The notes under the pieces: model-generated
Database searches by the model: none
What the model saw: only the letters and a program-made list of their open reading frames with translations
Told to the model about the DNA's origin: nothing
Source: an uncultured Collinsella sp.
GTDB lineage: Bacteria; Actinomycetota; Coriobacteriia; Coriobacteriales; Coriobacteriaceae
DNA length: 25,846 nt
Assembly (NCBI GenBank): GCA_900551365.1
Contig: URVZ01000019.1
Span: 1-25,846 of the forward strand
Direction of reading: 5' to 3'
Made by a program: the position numbers and the translations under genes
Shown: positions 1 through 7,373 of the stretch, piece after piece
How positions within the stretch are numbered: position 1 is the first letter of the stretch
Layout: each line of letters opens with the position of its first letter

Positions 1-11
1 CATTCCACCCC

Positions 12-69
12 CAATATGTTGTAAAACACCCCCGAGCATATGTTCGAAAACACAATATGTTGTGTTTAC
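12..69. promoter_or_regulatory. operator-like cluster of repeated TATGTT motifs
   Basis: TATGTTGTAAAACAC (15-29) and TATGTTCGAAAACAC (39-53) are direct repeats differing at two positions, 24 bp apart. A third TATGTTGT follows at 56-63, inside the perfect palindrome AAACACAATATGTTGTGTTT (50-69). CAATATGTTGT occurs exactly twice, at 12 and 53. Repeats at near-helical spacing suggest a DNA-binding site for a gene left of the window, but no regulator can be named. Confidence 0.35.
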
Positions 70-72
70 AGC

Positions 73-106
73 AAAGGCGGGATGCCACCTGTGGCACCCC
101 GCCTTT
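73..106. terminator. bidirectional terminator-like hairpin
   Basis: A 16-bp stem with one mismatch (73-88 pairs with 91-106) begins with AAAGGCGGG and ends with CCCGCCTTT. The run of three T on either strand is short, so termination efficiency is uncertain. It may serve a gene left of the window. Between this hairpin and 229 I see no gene. An imperfect dyad at about 111-130 (CCTTCAAG, TTGA, CCTTGAGG) resembles a MerR-type operator, but only weakly. Confidence 0.45.
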
Positions 107-229
107 CAACCTCAACCTTCAAGTTGACCTTGAGGCGATTTTTGCGTCCTTTTACATGGCGTTCACATCGCCCCCAAACTCCCCCACCCAAGGCACGTGC
201 GGCCCACCACCGCGACGACAAGTGGCGAA

Positions 230-299
230 AAATGGGACGGGCCCCAGATTGCCCATGCGCGCAAAAGTGCGTCTCGGCAATCTGGGGCCCGTCCCATTT
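230..299. repeat. perfect 24-bp inverted repeat downstream of xerD
   Basis: The arms 230-253 and 276-299 are perfect reverse complements (AAATGGGACGGGCCCC at the outer end, GATTGCC at the inner end). They enclose a 22-nt loop that can form a small GCGC/GTGC hairpin. It lies 32 nt beyond the xerD stop, so it probably ends leftward transcription. A stem this long and perfect exceeds an ordinary intrinsic terminator and resembles the outer arms of the elements at 19533, 19751 and 23347, without their conserved core. Confidence 0.7.
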
Positions 300-330
300 A
301 ATATTTATAAATATGCAGGTCAGCGAGGTG

Positions 331-1272
331 CTAGCGATGTGCTAGCGGATGCGCCGCCAGATAGACCTCGGTCAGTTGCGTTCGGTCGACATGCGTGTAG
401 ACCTGCGTGGTCGATATATCGGCATGTCCCAAGATCTCCTGTAGCACACGGAGGTCTGCGCCGCCCGCAAGCATATGGGTGGCAAAGGAGTGACGCAGCG
501 TGTGGGGATGGAGTCCCACCAGCCCCACCTGGCGCCCGTAGCGCTCACAGATGGCATGAATGCCCTGGCGCGACAGACGGCGGCCGTTCTTATTTAAAAA
601 GACCGCCGAGGTCTCGGTTCCGCGGGCATGGGCCGCCAAGCGAGAACGCCCCTCAGTTACATAGAGCGTCAGAGCTCGCGCCGCGCTTCCCACCAGCGGT
701 GACAGGCGTTCCTTTGAGCCCTTACCGCGAACGAGCACAAAGCCATCGTCGATATGGATATCGCCCACATCGAGCCCCACCAACTCGCTCACACGTAAAC
801 CGCATCCGTAGAGCACTTCCAAGATGGCATGGTCGCGCAAGCCCATCTCGCCCTCGGGGAAGTCTTGATCGAGCAGCGCCGAGACATCCTCCACCGATAG
901 ATACTCCGGCAAACGCTCAGCCTTTTTAGGCAGGCGCAACGCCGCCGTTGGATTTTGGGCCACAGCCCCATCGCGCACCAAAAAGGCATGCAGGCCCTTC
1001 ACGGCCGCAAGCGCACGCTCCACCGAGGCATCGGAATAGCCCCCATCGCGACGGTCGGCAACAAAGCCCTCCACGACCTGACGGGTCACCTCTTCAAAAG
1101 ACACAATACCCGCCCGCTCCAGATAGGCGCAGTACGTCGTCAGGTCACGACGGTAGGCCGCAATCGTGTTGCGCGCCAAACCCCGCTCGACCGCGAGGTA
1201 ATCGAGATACTCCCCCGCCACCACAGCGAGCGACGAGGGAGTAGCTTCAGTATGTTCCTTATTCTCCGGCAC
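331..1272 (-). CDS. xerD: site-specific tyrosine recombinase XerD
   Basis: Tyrosine recombinase of the XerC/XerD class, which resolves chromosome dimers at dif during division. With a GTG start at 1272 the protein is 313 residues, normal for XerD. An N-terminal SAM-like core-binding domain (about residues 15-100, with RNTIAAYRRDL) precedes the catalytic domain. The catalytic set is complete: R160 (GCGLRVSEL), K187 (KGSKER), H257 and R260 (HTLRHSF), H283 (LGHADIS) and nucleophile Y292 (QVYTHV). The frame stays open 51 codons further upstream, but that stretch overlaps pyrG and resembles no recombinase, so I start at the GTG two bases after the pyrG stop. This implies co-transcription and coupling with pyrG. 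XerC is the alternative. The single chromosomal location without phage genes favours a housekeeping role. Confidence 0.88.
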   Translation of the reverse strand: MPENKEHTEATPSSLAVVAGEYLDYLAVERGLARNTIAAYRRDLTTYCAYLERAGIVSFEEVTRQVVEGFVADRRDGGYSDASVERALAAVKGLHAFLVRDGAVAQNPTAALRLPKKAERLPEYLSVEDVSALLDQDFPEGEMGLRDHAILEVLYGCGLRVSELVGLDVGDIHIDDGFVLVRGKGSKERLSPLVGSAARALTLYVTEGRSRLAAHARGTETSAVFLNKNGRRLSRQGIHAICERYGRQVGLVGLHPHTLRHSFATHMLAGGADLRVLQEILGHADISTTQVYTHVDRTQLTEVYLAAHPLAHR

Positions 1273-1274
1273 CC

Positions 1275-2936
1275 TTAGTCCGTAGCGAGGTTCTTGGGCG
1301 TCACCTGCAGACGGTCGACACCCTCGTGCTGGCCGATCGAAGCGCGCACGAACTCGCGGAACAGCGGCTGCGGGTTGGTCGGGCGGCTCTTGAACTCGGG
1401 ATGAGCCTGGGTTGCCACATACCACGGATGTACGTCGCGCGGCAGCTCGACCATCTCGACCAGACGCTCGTCGGGCGAAAGACCCGAGATAACCAGACCG
1501 GCGTCCTCGAGCTGGTCACGGAAGGCGTTGTTGAACTCAAAACGGTGACGGTGACGCTCGTAGACGAGCTCCTCGCCGTATGCCTCGCGCGCGAGGGTAT
1601 CGGCGGCGAGCTTGCACGGATAGGCGCCCAGGCGCATGGTGCCGCCCTTCTCGGTCACGTCCTCCTGCGAGCTCATCAGGTCGATGACACTATACGGGCC
1701 GTCCGGATCGAACTCGGAAGAGCTGGCGCCGGCAAGGCCGACCACGTTGCGGGCGAACTCGCACACGGCTACCTGCATACCCAGGCAAATGCCCAGATAC
1801 GGAATCTTGTGCTCGCGGGCGAACTCGGCCGCGAGGATTTTGCCCTCCAGGGCGCGCTTGCCAAAGCCGCCAGGAACCAAGATGCCCGAGGCGTCACCCA
1901 GGACCTCGGAGACGTTCTGCTCGTCGAGGCTCTCGCCATCGACCAGCTGCACGTCAACGTGGCGATCGTAGAACACACCCGCGTGGTGCAGGGCCTCGAT
2001 AACCGACAGGTAGGCATCGGGCAGCTGCGTATACTTGCCCACGACGGCGATCTTCACCTTGTCGGCGTGCTGGTTGGCATGGTTCTGCTTGCGCAGGAAC
2101 TCGTTCCACTGACTCATGTCGCGCTCACGCGGGTCAAGACCCAGACGCTCGCAAATGCGCAGGTCAAAGTCCTGCTCGGCGAGCAGCTGCGGAACATCGT
2201 AGATGCTCGCGCAGTCCTCGTTGGTAAAGACACAGTCGGTGTCGACGTCGCAGAAGCTTGCAATCTTGCCGCGGATGGCGTCGTCGATATGGTGATCGGA
2301 GCGCAGGACGATAATATCGGGCTGGATACCAAAGCTGCGGAGCTCCTTAACGGAGTGCTGCGTCGGTTTGGTCTTGACCTCATGGGCGGCGGCGATATAG
2401 GGAACGAGCGAAACGTGGATGTAGCAGACGTTCTCGGGGCCGGCCTCCTTGCGATACTGGCGAATGGCCTCGACAAACGGCTGCGACTCGATGTCGCCGA
2501 TGGTGCCGCCCAACTCAGTGATGACCACGTCGGAGCCGGTCTGCTCCTCAATACGACGGAACTTATCCTTAATGGCGTTCGTGACGTGCGGAATCACCTG
2601 CACGGTGCCGCCCAAAAAGTCACCGCGACGTTCACGGGCGATCAGGCTCTTATAGATGGCACCAGTCGTAAAGTTGGAATCGCGGGTCAGGTTCTCGTCA
2701 ATAAAGCGCTCGTAGTGACCCAGGTCCAGATCGGACTCGTAGCCGTCCTCGGTCACAAAGACCTCACCATGCTGGAACGGGCTCATGGTACCGGGGTCGA
2801 CGTTCAGATACGGGTCGGCCTTTTGCATCGTTACCTTGTAGCCGCGCGACTTGAGCAGACGGCCCAGCGAGGCCGCGGTAATACCCTTGCCCAGAGACGA
2901 AACCACGCCGCCGGTCACGAACACATGCTTGGTCAT
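1275..2936 (-). CDS. pyrG: CTP synthase
   Basis: CTP synthase makes CTP from UTP, ATP and glutamine, the last step of de novo pyrimidine nucleotide synthesis. The 553-residue length is typical. The N-terminal amidoligase domain opens with TKHVFVTGGVVSSLGKG, which includes the P-loop. The C-terminal class I glutamine amidotransferase domain has nucleophile C384 (LGICLGMQ) and the H512-x-E514 pair (AHPEF). The ATG at 2936 opens directly into the family N-terminus; an AGG lies about 11 nt upstream. xerD starts two bases after its stop, so the two are probably one transcript. Upstream, the leader carries a possible short ORF starting near 2976 whose TAA overlaps the ribosome site region. I see no G-run attenuator like that of Bacillus pyrG. 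Confidence 0.97.
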   Translation of the reverse strand: MTKHVFVTGGVVSSLGKGITAASLGRLLKSRGYKVTMQKADPYLNVDPGTMSPFQHGEVFVTEDGYESDLDLGHYERFIDENLTRDSNFTTGAIYKSLIARERRGDFLGGTVQVIPHVTNAIKDKFRRIEEQTGSDVVITELGGTIGDIESQPFVEAIRQYRKEAGPENVCYIHVSLVPYIAAAHEVKTKPTQHSVKELRSFGIQPDIIVLRSDHHIDDAIRGKIASFCDVDTDCVFTNEDCASIYDVPQLLAEQDFDLRICERLGLDPRERDMSQWNEFLRKQNHANQHADKVKIAVVGKYTQLPDAYLSVIEALHHAGVFYDRHVDVQLVDGESLDEQNVSEVLGDASGILVPGGFGKRALEGKILAAEFAREHKIPYLGICLGMQVAVCEFARNVVGLAGASSSEFDPDGPYSVIDLMSSQEDVTEKGGTMRLGAYPCKLAADTLAREAYGEELVYERHRHRFEFNNAFRDQLEDAGLVISGLSPDERLVEMVELPRDVHPWYVATQAHPEFKSRPTNPQPLFREFVRASIGQHEGVDRLQVTPKNLATD

Positions 2937-2994
2937 ATTGAGTTACCTGCGCTTCCCGTAGAAGTTGTCCATACACATCTTACGGGTCTTCATT

Positions 2995-3023
2995 GTAATA
3001 CTCGCGACGCGCGCCGCACGCAA
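2995..3023 (-). promoter_or_regulatory. candidate pyrG promoter
   Basis: On the minus strand TTGCGT (3018-3023) and TATTAC (2995-3000) are separated by 17 bp, a plausible housekeeping -35/-10 pair. TACAAT, overlapping it, is an alternative -10. The leader to the pyrG ATG would be about 50 nt and contains CCCGTA/TACGGG arms that could form a loose hairpin. Confidence 0.4.
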
Positions 3024-3061
3024 TTATTCTTACGCGCAATCGCATTTCTCCATCTCGAAAC

Positions 3062-3094
3062 AAAACGCCGTCCGGTTGCCCAGGCGGCGTCGTT
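3062..3094 (-). terminator. intrinsic terminator after the winged-helix gene
   Basis: ACGCCGCC and GGaCGGCGT arms (3065-3090) form a GC-rich stem on the minus strand, followed by TTTTGTTT. It sits 25 nt after the stop of the small winged-helix gene and separates it from the pyrG promoter. Confidence 0.6.
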
Positions 3095-3114
3095 TCCACT
3101 ATGAATGCGCGCTG

Positions 3115-3453
3115 TTATCGATCGGCGATTTCGTCCTTGATCAAGTCCTGCACGAGCATACCGGCACGGATGCCCTCTAGATACCATTCGCCACGCTCCG
3201 TGAGACAAATACCATTTGCGAGCTGGCCGCCGTCGTCGCTGTAGCGCGAGACGACCTCAATGATGTCTTTGGATTCCAAGCGTTCAATTGCCGCGCGGGC
3301 GCGATACGGAGACACCCCTACACGCTCGGCAAGCGTCTTGCGCGAAAAGCCATAAAATCCGCCGTTGTCTTCGGACTGCCGTGCGATCTCCATCAGCACC
3401 TGCACCTCGACGCGCTTCATATCGTTGACACTCGCACGACCCTTGCCAGCCAT
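3115..3453 (-). CDS. small winged-helix DNA-binding protein (putative regulator)
   Basis: A 112-residue protein with a winged helix-turn-helix fold pattern. A first helix (KRVEVQVLMEIARQ) is followed by the HTH segment (SRKTLAERVGVSPYRARAAIERLESK, residues about 35-60) and a wing/strand region ending in LTERGEWYLEG, as in MarR-like and related winged-helix proteins. I cannot name the family or target. The start at 3453 is chosen because GAGGAGG lies 5 nt upstream. The open frame continues 37 codons further upstream, but without a ribosome site and with composition unlike protein. It has its own terminator and is probably monocistronic. Proximity to pyrG is not evidence of pyrimidine control. 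Confidence 0.75.
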   Translation of the reverse strand: MAGKGRASVNDMKRVEVQVLMEIARQSEDNGGFYGFSRKTLAERVGVSPYRARAAIERLESKDIIEVVSRYSDDGGQLANGICLTERGEWYLEGIRAGMLVQDLIKDEIADR

Positions 3454-3639
3454 GGCAGCCTCCTCAAACCGAGCACGGGCATCACCTGCACCGTGCGCGA
3501 CCGGCACACCCCATGATGGCCGGCAACATCCCTCATGCGGCATCCCCGCAAAAGGATGAAACAATTAGGGTTATTGTATACCGCCCAAATTGCTTATAGG
3601 CAGGTAAGCGGGCTATTTTTAGGTTAAACGGTAGCTTTG

Positions 3640-3683
3640 TTGATAAAAGGGGCACACCGAATGCATACCCGATGCGCCCCTTT
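3640..3683 (-). terminator. intrinsic terminator of the DUF1846 gene
   Basis: Arms 3646-3659 and 3670-3683 pair over 14 bp with two G-U pairs (AAAGGGGC outer half). The minus strand continues TTTTATC. It lies 20 nt after the DUF1846 stop. Confidence 0.75.
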
Positions 3684-3702
3684 CAGACCAATTTATCCAG
3701 GC

Positions 3703-5184
3703 TTAGCGGTGGAAGAAACCACGGCGCTCGAACTTGGGCTCGCAGCACACGTTGATGCCCAGCTTGCGCAACACCGTCTCGTCCGTCGGCGAGATGATCA
3801 CGCTAAAGAAGGCATCGCAGCCGCGCAGCTGCTCCAGGCCCGAAAGGACGCGGGCCGCCGTCTCGCTCGTTGCCGAGGTGATCGAGAGCGCCATAAGCGT
3901 CTCGTCGGTGTGCAGGCGCGGGTTCTTGCTACCCAGGAAATGCGTCTTGAGCTTGCTGATAGGCTCAATCGCCTCATCACTAATGACCTCGAGCTCAAGG
4001 TCAACGCCCGAGACATGCTTAAGTGCATTCATGATGAGCGAGCTCGCGGCGCCCAGGCGCGTGGAAGTCTTGCCGGTCACCACGGAGCCATCGGGCATGA
4101 CCATGGCGCCTACGGGGCCACCCGTCAGCTGCTCCCTGGTAAGGGCGGCCGAGCGTGCCGGCGAGTAATTCTTGTCGATACCAGCCTTCTTCATAATGAT
4201 CTTGAGACGGTCGACTTGCTCATCGCCCACGCCGGTACGGCGCACATTTTCAACCGCGGTAAAGTAGCGGCGGACGATCTCCATCTTGGAAGCGTCGCGG
4301 CAGGCATCGTCATCGGTGATGGCAAAGCCGACCATATTGACGCCCATGTCCGTGGGGCTCTGGTAGGGGCTCTTGCCCAGGATCTTTTCCATCAGGGCAC
4401 GGACCACCGGGAAGGCCTCGACGTCGCGGTTGTAGTTGACCGTAGTCTTGTTATAGGCCTCCAAGTGGAAGGAGTCGATGATATTCGCATCGTCAAGGTC
4501 GGCCGTGGCGGCCTCATAGGCGATGTTGACCGGATGCGTGAGGGGAAGGTTCCAGACCGGGAAAGTCTCGAACTTGGCGTAGCCGGCGGCGGTGCCGTGC
4601 TTGTGCTCGTGATAGAGCTGAGACAGGCAGGTGGCGAGCTTACCTGAACCAGGACCCGGCGCGGTGACCACGACGAGCGGACGAGTGGTCTCGACAAACT
4701 CGTTCTTGCCATAGCCGTCGTCGGACACGATCAGGTCGACGTCGTGGGGATAGCCCTCGATGGGATAGTGCAGCTTGGCAGGAATGCCGAGCGCGTTCAA
4801 GCGATTGCGGAAGACGTCAGCGGCGGGCTGGCCGGCGTACTGGGTGATAACCACGGCCGCGACAGCAAAACCGTTGCCGCGGAACAGATCGACCAGGCGC
4901 AAGACGTCCTCGTCATAGGTAATGCCCAGGTCGCCACGGGCCTTATTCTTCTCGATGTGGTTCGCGTTGATCGCGATGATGACCTCAACGTCATCGGCAA
5001 TGCTCTTGAGCATGCGGAACTTGCTGTCCGGTTCAAAACCCGGTAGCACGCGACTCGCGTGATAGTCGTCAAACAGCTTGCCGCCAAACTCCAAATACAG
5101 CTTGCCGCCAAACTGCGAGATGCGCTCCTTAATATGAGCGGCCTGCAGCTCGATATATTTCGCGTTGTCGAAACCCTGGCGCAT
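3703..5184 (-). CDS. DUF1846 family protein
   Basis: A 493-residue protein that I recognise as the DUF1846 family, which is widespread in Firmicutes and Actinobacteria and lacks an established biochemical role. Diagnostic features are the N-terminal GFDNAKYIELQ segment, the HIEKNKARGDLGITYD region and a glycine-rich APGPGSGKLATCLSQLYHE segment (about residues 170-188) that resembles a P-loop and suggests nucleotide or phosphate binding. An ATG 24 bp upstream (5208) lacks a ribosome site. The ATG at 5184 has GGGAG 8 nt upstream and matches the family start. No signal peptide or membrane segment is seen, so it is cytoplasmic. It is flanked by its own -10 element and terminator, so it is probably monocistronic. 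Confidence 0.88.
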   Translation of the reverse strand: MRQGFDNAKYIELQAAHIKERISQFGGKLYLEFGGKLFDDYHASRVLPGFEPDSKFRMLKSIADDVEVIIAINANHIEKNKARGDLGITYDEDVLRLVDLFRGNGFAVAAVVITQYAGQPAADVFRNRLNALGIPAKLHYPIEGYPHDVDLIVSDDGYGKNEFVETTRPLVVVTAPGPGSGKLATCLSQLYHEHKHGTAAGYAKFETFPVWNLPLTHPVNIAYEAATADLDDANIIDSFHLEAYNKTTVNYNRDVEAFPVVRALMEKILGKSPYQSPTDMGVNMVGFAITDDDACRDASKMEIVRRYFTAVENVRRTGVGDEQVDRLKIIMKKAGIDKNYSPARSAALTREQLTGGPVGAMVMPDGSVVTGKTSTRLGAASSLIMNALKHVSGVDLELEVISDEAIEPISKLKTHFLGSKNPRLHTDETLMALSITSATSETAARVLSGLEQLRGCDAFFSVIISPTDETVLRKLGINVCCEPKFERRGFFHR

Positions 5185-5223
5185 GTATGGCTCCCGTCCC
5201 GTTTCCATTTAATGTTCTAGGCG

Positions 5224-5229
5224 ATTATA
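5224..5229 (-). promoter_or_regulatory. -10 element for the DUF1846 gene
   Basis: A perfect TATAAT on the minus strand, 40 nt upstream of the chosen ATG. The -35 position (GTATCG, 17 bp away) is poor, so the promoter may need an activator or an alternative -35. Confidence 0.45.
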
Positions 5230-5488
5230 ACGGAGCCCGCCCTCCCCGATACCCAGACCATCAACAGGCACCAACCAAACACGCCCACCGCAACCACCGG
5301 GGACCCGGGGTAGCTAATTTGGAGCAGGGAACAAGTCACTCCGCACCAACAATGGAAACGTCACAGGCAGAGCCAAAGCCAGCAAACGTGCACCGGAGCG
5401 AGCAAGCTGCCTCCTGCCTGCAACAATGGCAGCGCCGCAGGTTGAGCATAAGTCAGCGAGCGCCGTCCAGGACGTACAAGTTGGCATG
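5230..5488. other. non-coding stretch without a recognised element
   Basis: Intergenic DNA between the DUF1846 promoter and the hairpin series. A plus-strand open frame of 100 codons (5187-5489) has no ribosome site, and its composition does not look like protein. I see no gene, tRNA or clear repeat here. Confidence 0.5.
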
Positions 5489-5530
5489 AAAAAGGCAAGG
5501 CATAGACCTTCTGGTCATGCCTTGCCTTTT
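5489..5530. terminator. strong bidirectional intrinsic terminator
   Basis: AAAAGGCAAGGCAT (5490-5503) pairs perfectly with 5517-5530, with an inner GACC/GGTC stem, giving 18 bp with one bulged base. The minus strand ends in TTTTT and the plus strand in TTTT. It lies 210 nt past the yfcC stop and is the best candidate for the true end of that transcript. Confidence 0.8.
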
Positions 5531-5572
5531 GAATGACAAATTGTCGTTCTGGGCGGCGCGCAGCGTCGACTG

Positions 5573-5675
5573 GTTGCGCGGTTCGTAGAACCGCGCAACA
5601 TGAGAGCGCCCCCTCCCGCGCACGGAACGGGAGGGGGCTAAAGGTAGGAGTCTACCGGTGGGTTGACCCCACCGG
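5573..5675. repeat. row of three perfect hairpins in the yfcC 3' region
   Basis: Three separate stems lie in a row: GTTGCGCGGTT (5573-5583) with 5589-5599, 11 bp; GCCCCCTCCCG (5608-5618) with 5628-5638, 11 bp; and CCGGTGGG (5655-5662) with 5668-5675, 8 bp. Smaller ones follow: GATCCT/AGGATC near 5693-5708 and GTACCC/GGGTAC near 5726-5740, touching the yfcC stop. None has a good T-run. This could be a structured 3' UTR or RNA-stabilising region. Confidence 0.6.
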
Positions 5676-5740
5676 ACAGACGATGACCAGGTGATCCTTT
5701 ACAGGATCGTCAAGGTTTCCGTGGGGTACCCGTTGGGTAC

Positions 5741-7219
5741 TTAGAGCAGCACGCAGGCGACGGTCAGGATGACGGCGCAGACGACGGAGAGCGCGACGAT
5801 GAGCTTAAGGGCAAACTTGAGCCAGGTCGTCCACTCGATCTTGGCCAGGGCGAGACCGCCCATGATGGCACCGGAGGTCGGGGTGAACAGGTTCACGACA
5901 CCGATAGCAGCGGAGAAGATCATGACCATGACCTCGGGCGAGAAGCCGAGCTTAACAGCCAGCGGTCCCATGATGGGCATGGAGACGGTAGCCATACCAG
6001 AGGTCGAGGGGATCAGGAAGGACAGGCCGAAGTAGACCAGGAAGCTCATGGGAGCGAAGATCACGCCGGACAGGCCAGCCAGAGCATTGGCGGCAGCGTC
6101 GAGGACGTAGACGTCGAGGCCGGTGTTAGCCATGAGGACGGAGATACCACGGGCGAGGGCGATGACGAGAACAACGGACATCATGTCGGCAGCGCCGGTG
6201 ATGAAGGTGTTGACGATCTGCTTCTCGGACAGGCCACCGATGATACCGATCAGGACGGCCATGAGGAAGAACCAGGTGGAAGCCTCGTCGAAGTACCACT
6301 GACCAATGGGCAGGCCGGTGATCAGGGCAGACCAGCCCTGGACGACGGCGTTACCGTCGGCGTCGTAGACAGCGCCAGCGTCGAAGAAGTTGGCGACGCC
6401 CTCGTTGAGGTCGGCCAGCGGGATGAAGCCGACGATCATGACGACGAAGGTGAAGGCGAAGGCGATCAGAACACCCTTCTGACGACCGGTGAGCTTGACC
6501 TCCTTGTGGACCTCGGAAGCAGCCTTGCCGTGAGCCTCTTCGGCGTCCTTGAGCTCCTGCATCGACAGGATGGTGGAACCCTTGTCAGCCTTGACCTTCT
6601 TGGCATAGTTCATCACGAAGAAGATGGACATAGCGGTAGTGACAATCCACAGGACGGCACCGAGGCCGATGATGATGGACTGGTTGACCTCAATGCCAAC
6701 GCCGGTCAGAGCGTCGACGGCAGCGCCGACGGCGAACGGGTTAACCGTGGAGCCCAGGCAGCCGCAGCCAGCGCCGAGCAGGACGGTAGCGGCACCGACC
6801 ATGGGGTCGAAGCCAGCGGCCATCATGGTAGCGGCGAGCAGGGCGTAGAAGGGAACGGTCTCCTCGCACATACCATAGGTGGTACCACCGAGGGAGAAGA
6901 TGAGCATCAGCACGGGAATGAGCATAATCTCGTTGCCCTTAAGCTTCTGCACCAGAACGGCGATGCCGTTGTCCAGGGCGCCGGTCTCGGTCATCATGCC
7001 TAGGAAGCCGCCCAGGATCATAACGAAGAGACAGACGGGCAGAGCGTCAGCGAAGCCCAGGATCGGGGCGGTGCAGAAATCGCTCAGGCGGGCTGCGGTA
7101 ACCGCGCCGCCGGACGTGCCGGAGACGATAACGGTAATCACTGCAACAATTGCCAGCAGAGCTAGAAGAATGGTGAACGATGAAGGCATACCGCGCTTTT
7201 TCTTAGCGGTCTCAGTCAT
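5741..7219 (-). CDS. YfcC-family membrane carrier, probable arginine-pathway transporter
   Basis: A 492-residue polytopic membrane protein of the YfcC/C4-dicarboxylate-carrier-like family, which includes transporters found with arginine deiminase genes. Hydrophobic segments run throughout, starting at about residue 14. A charged cytoplasmic loop (about 210-255, ending HKEVKLTGRQKG) splits it into two halves. Conserved stretches include GGFLGMMTETGALDNGI, FSLGGTTYGMCEETVPFY and FLIPSTSGMATVSMPIMGPL. Start: the ATG at 7219 has AAGGGGGG about 9 nt upstream; two earlier ATGs sit too close to or before that site. It follows ornithine carbamoyltransferase with an intrinsic terminator between them, so it may be read through or separately expressed. 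Arginine/ornithine or citrulline exchange is inferred from context only. Confidence 0.85.
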   Translation of the reverse strand: MTETAKKKRGMPSSFTILLALLAIVAVITVIVSGTSGGAVTAARLSDFCTAPILGFADALPVCLFVMILGGFLGMMTETGALDNGIAVLVQKLKGNEIMLIPVLMLIFSLGGTTYGMCEETVPFYALLAATMMAAGFDPMVGAATVLLGAGCGCLGSTVNPFAVGAAVDALTGVGIEVNQSIIIGLGAVLWIVTTAMSIFFVMNYAKKVKADKGSTILSMQELKDAEEAHGKAASEVHKEVKLTGRQKGVLIAFAFTFVVMIVGFIPLADLNEGVANFFDAGAVYDADGNAVVQGWSALITGLPIGQWYFDEASTWFFLMAVLIGIIGGLSEKQIVNTFITGAADMMSVVLVIALARGISVLMANTGLDVYVLDAAANALAGLSGVIFAPMSFLVYFGLSFLIPSTSGMATVSMPIMGPLAVKLGFSPEVMVMIFSAAIGVVNLFTPTSGAIMGGLALAKIEWTTWLKFALKLIVALSVVCAVILTVACVLL

Positions 7220-7320
7220 GGTTCTCATCCCCCCTTCATAAATCATTTAACTTTCTCGCGCGAAGCGGATCTTCCGTGCCGTGCCCACCGCCCGACGCGA
7301 GATATTTACCAGACAAAGCC

Positions 7321-7350
7321 GCTCGGGGTGTGCAGCAAGACACCCCGAGC
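7321..7350 (-). terminator. terminator after ornithine carbamoyltransferase
   Basis: GCTCGGGGTGT (7321-7331) pairs perfectly with 7340-7350 over 11 bp around an 8-nt loop. The minus strand continues GGCTTTGTCT, a modest T-run, so partial read-through into yfcC is plausible. Confidence 0.6.
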
Positions 7351-7373
7351 GAGATGCGAGATGCTAGATGCTC

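Noticed and set aside
57..929. 290-codon plus-strand open frame at the left edge
   Set aside because: It crosses the perfect inverted repeat and continues antisense into xerD; composition is Arg/Pro/His-rich and not protein-like.
331..1272. Phage or island integrase with attachment site
   Set aside because: The protein has the length and motifs of chromosomal XerD, follows pyrG by two bases, and there are no phage genes or tRNA nearby.
2937..3000. Bacillus-type pyrG attenuation by G addition
   Set aside because: The predicted transcript start lacks the required run of G with a matching C/U-rich terminator arm.
1326..3104. 592-codon plus-strand open frame
   Set aside because: It is antisense to pyrG, has no ribosome site and shows the Val/Leu/Gly/Asp-rich composition expected from reading strongly G/C-biased codons backwards. 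pyrG is unmistakable.
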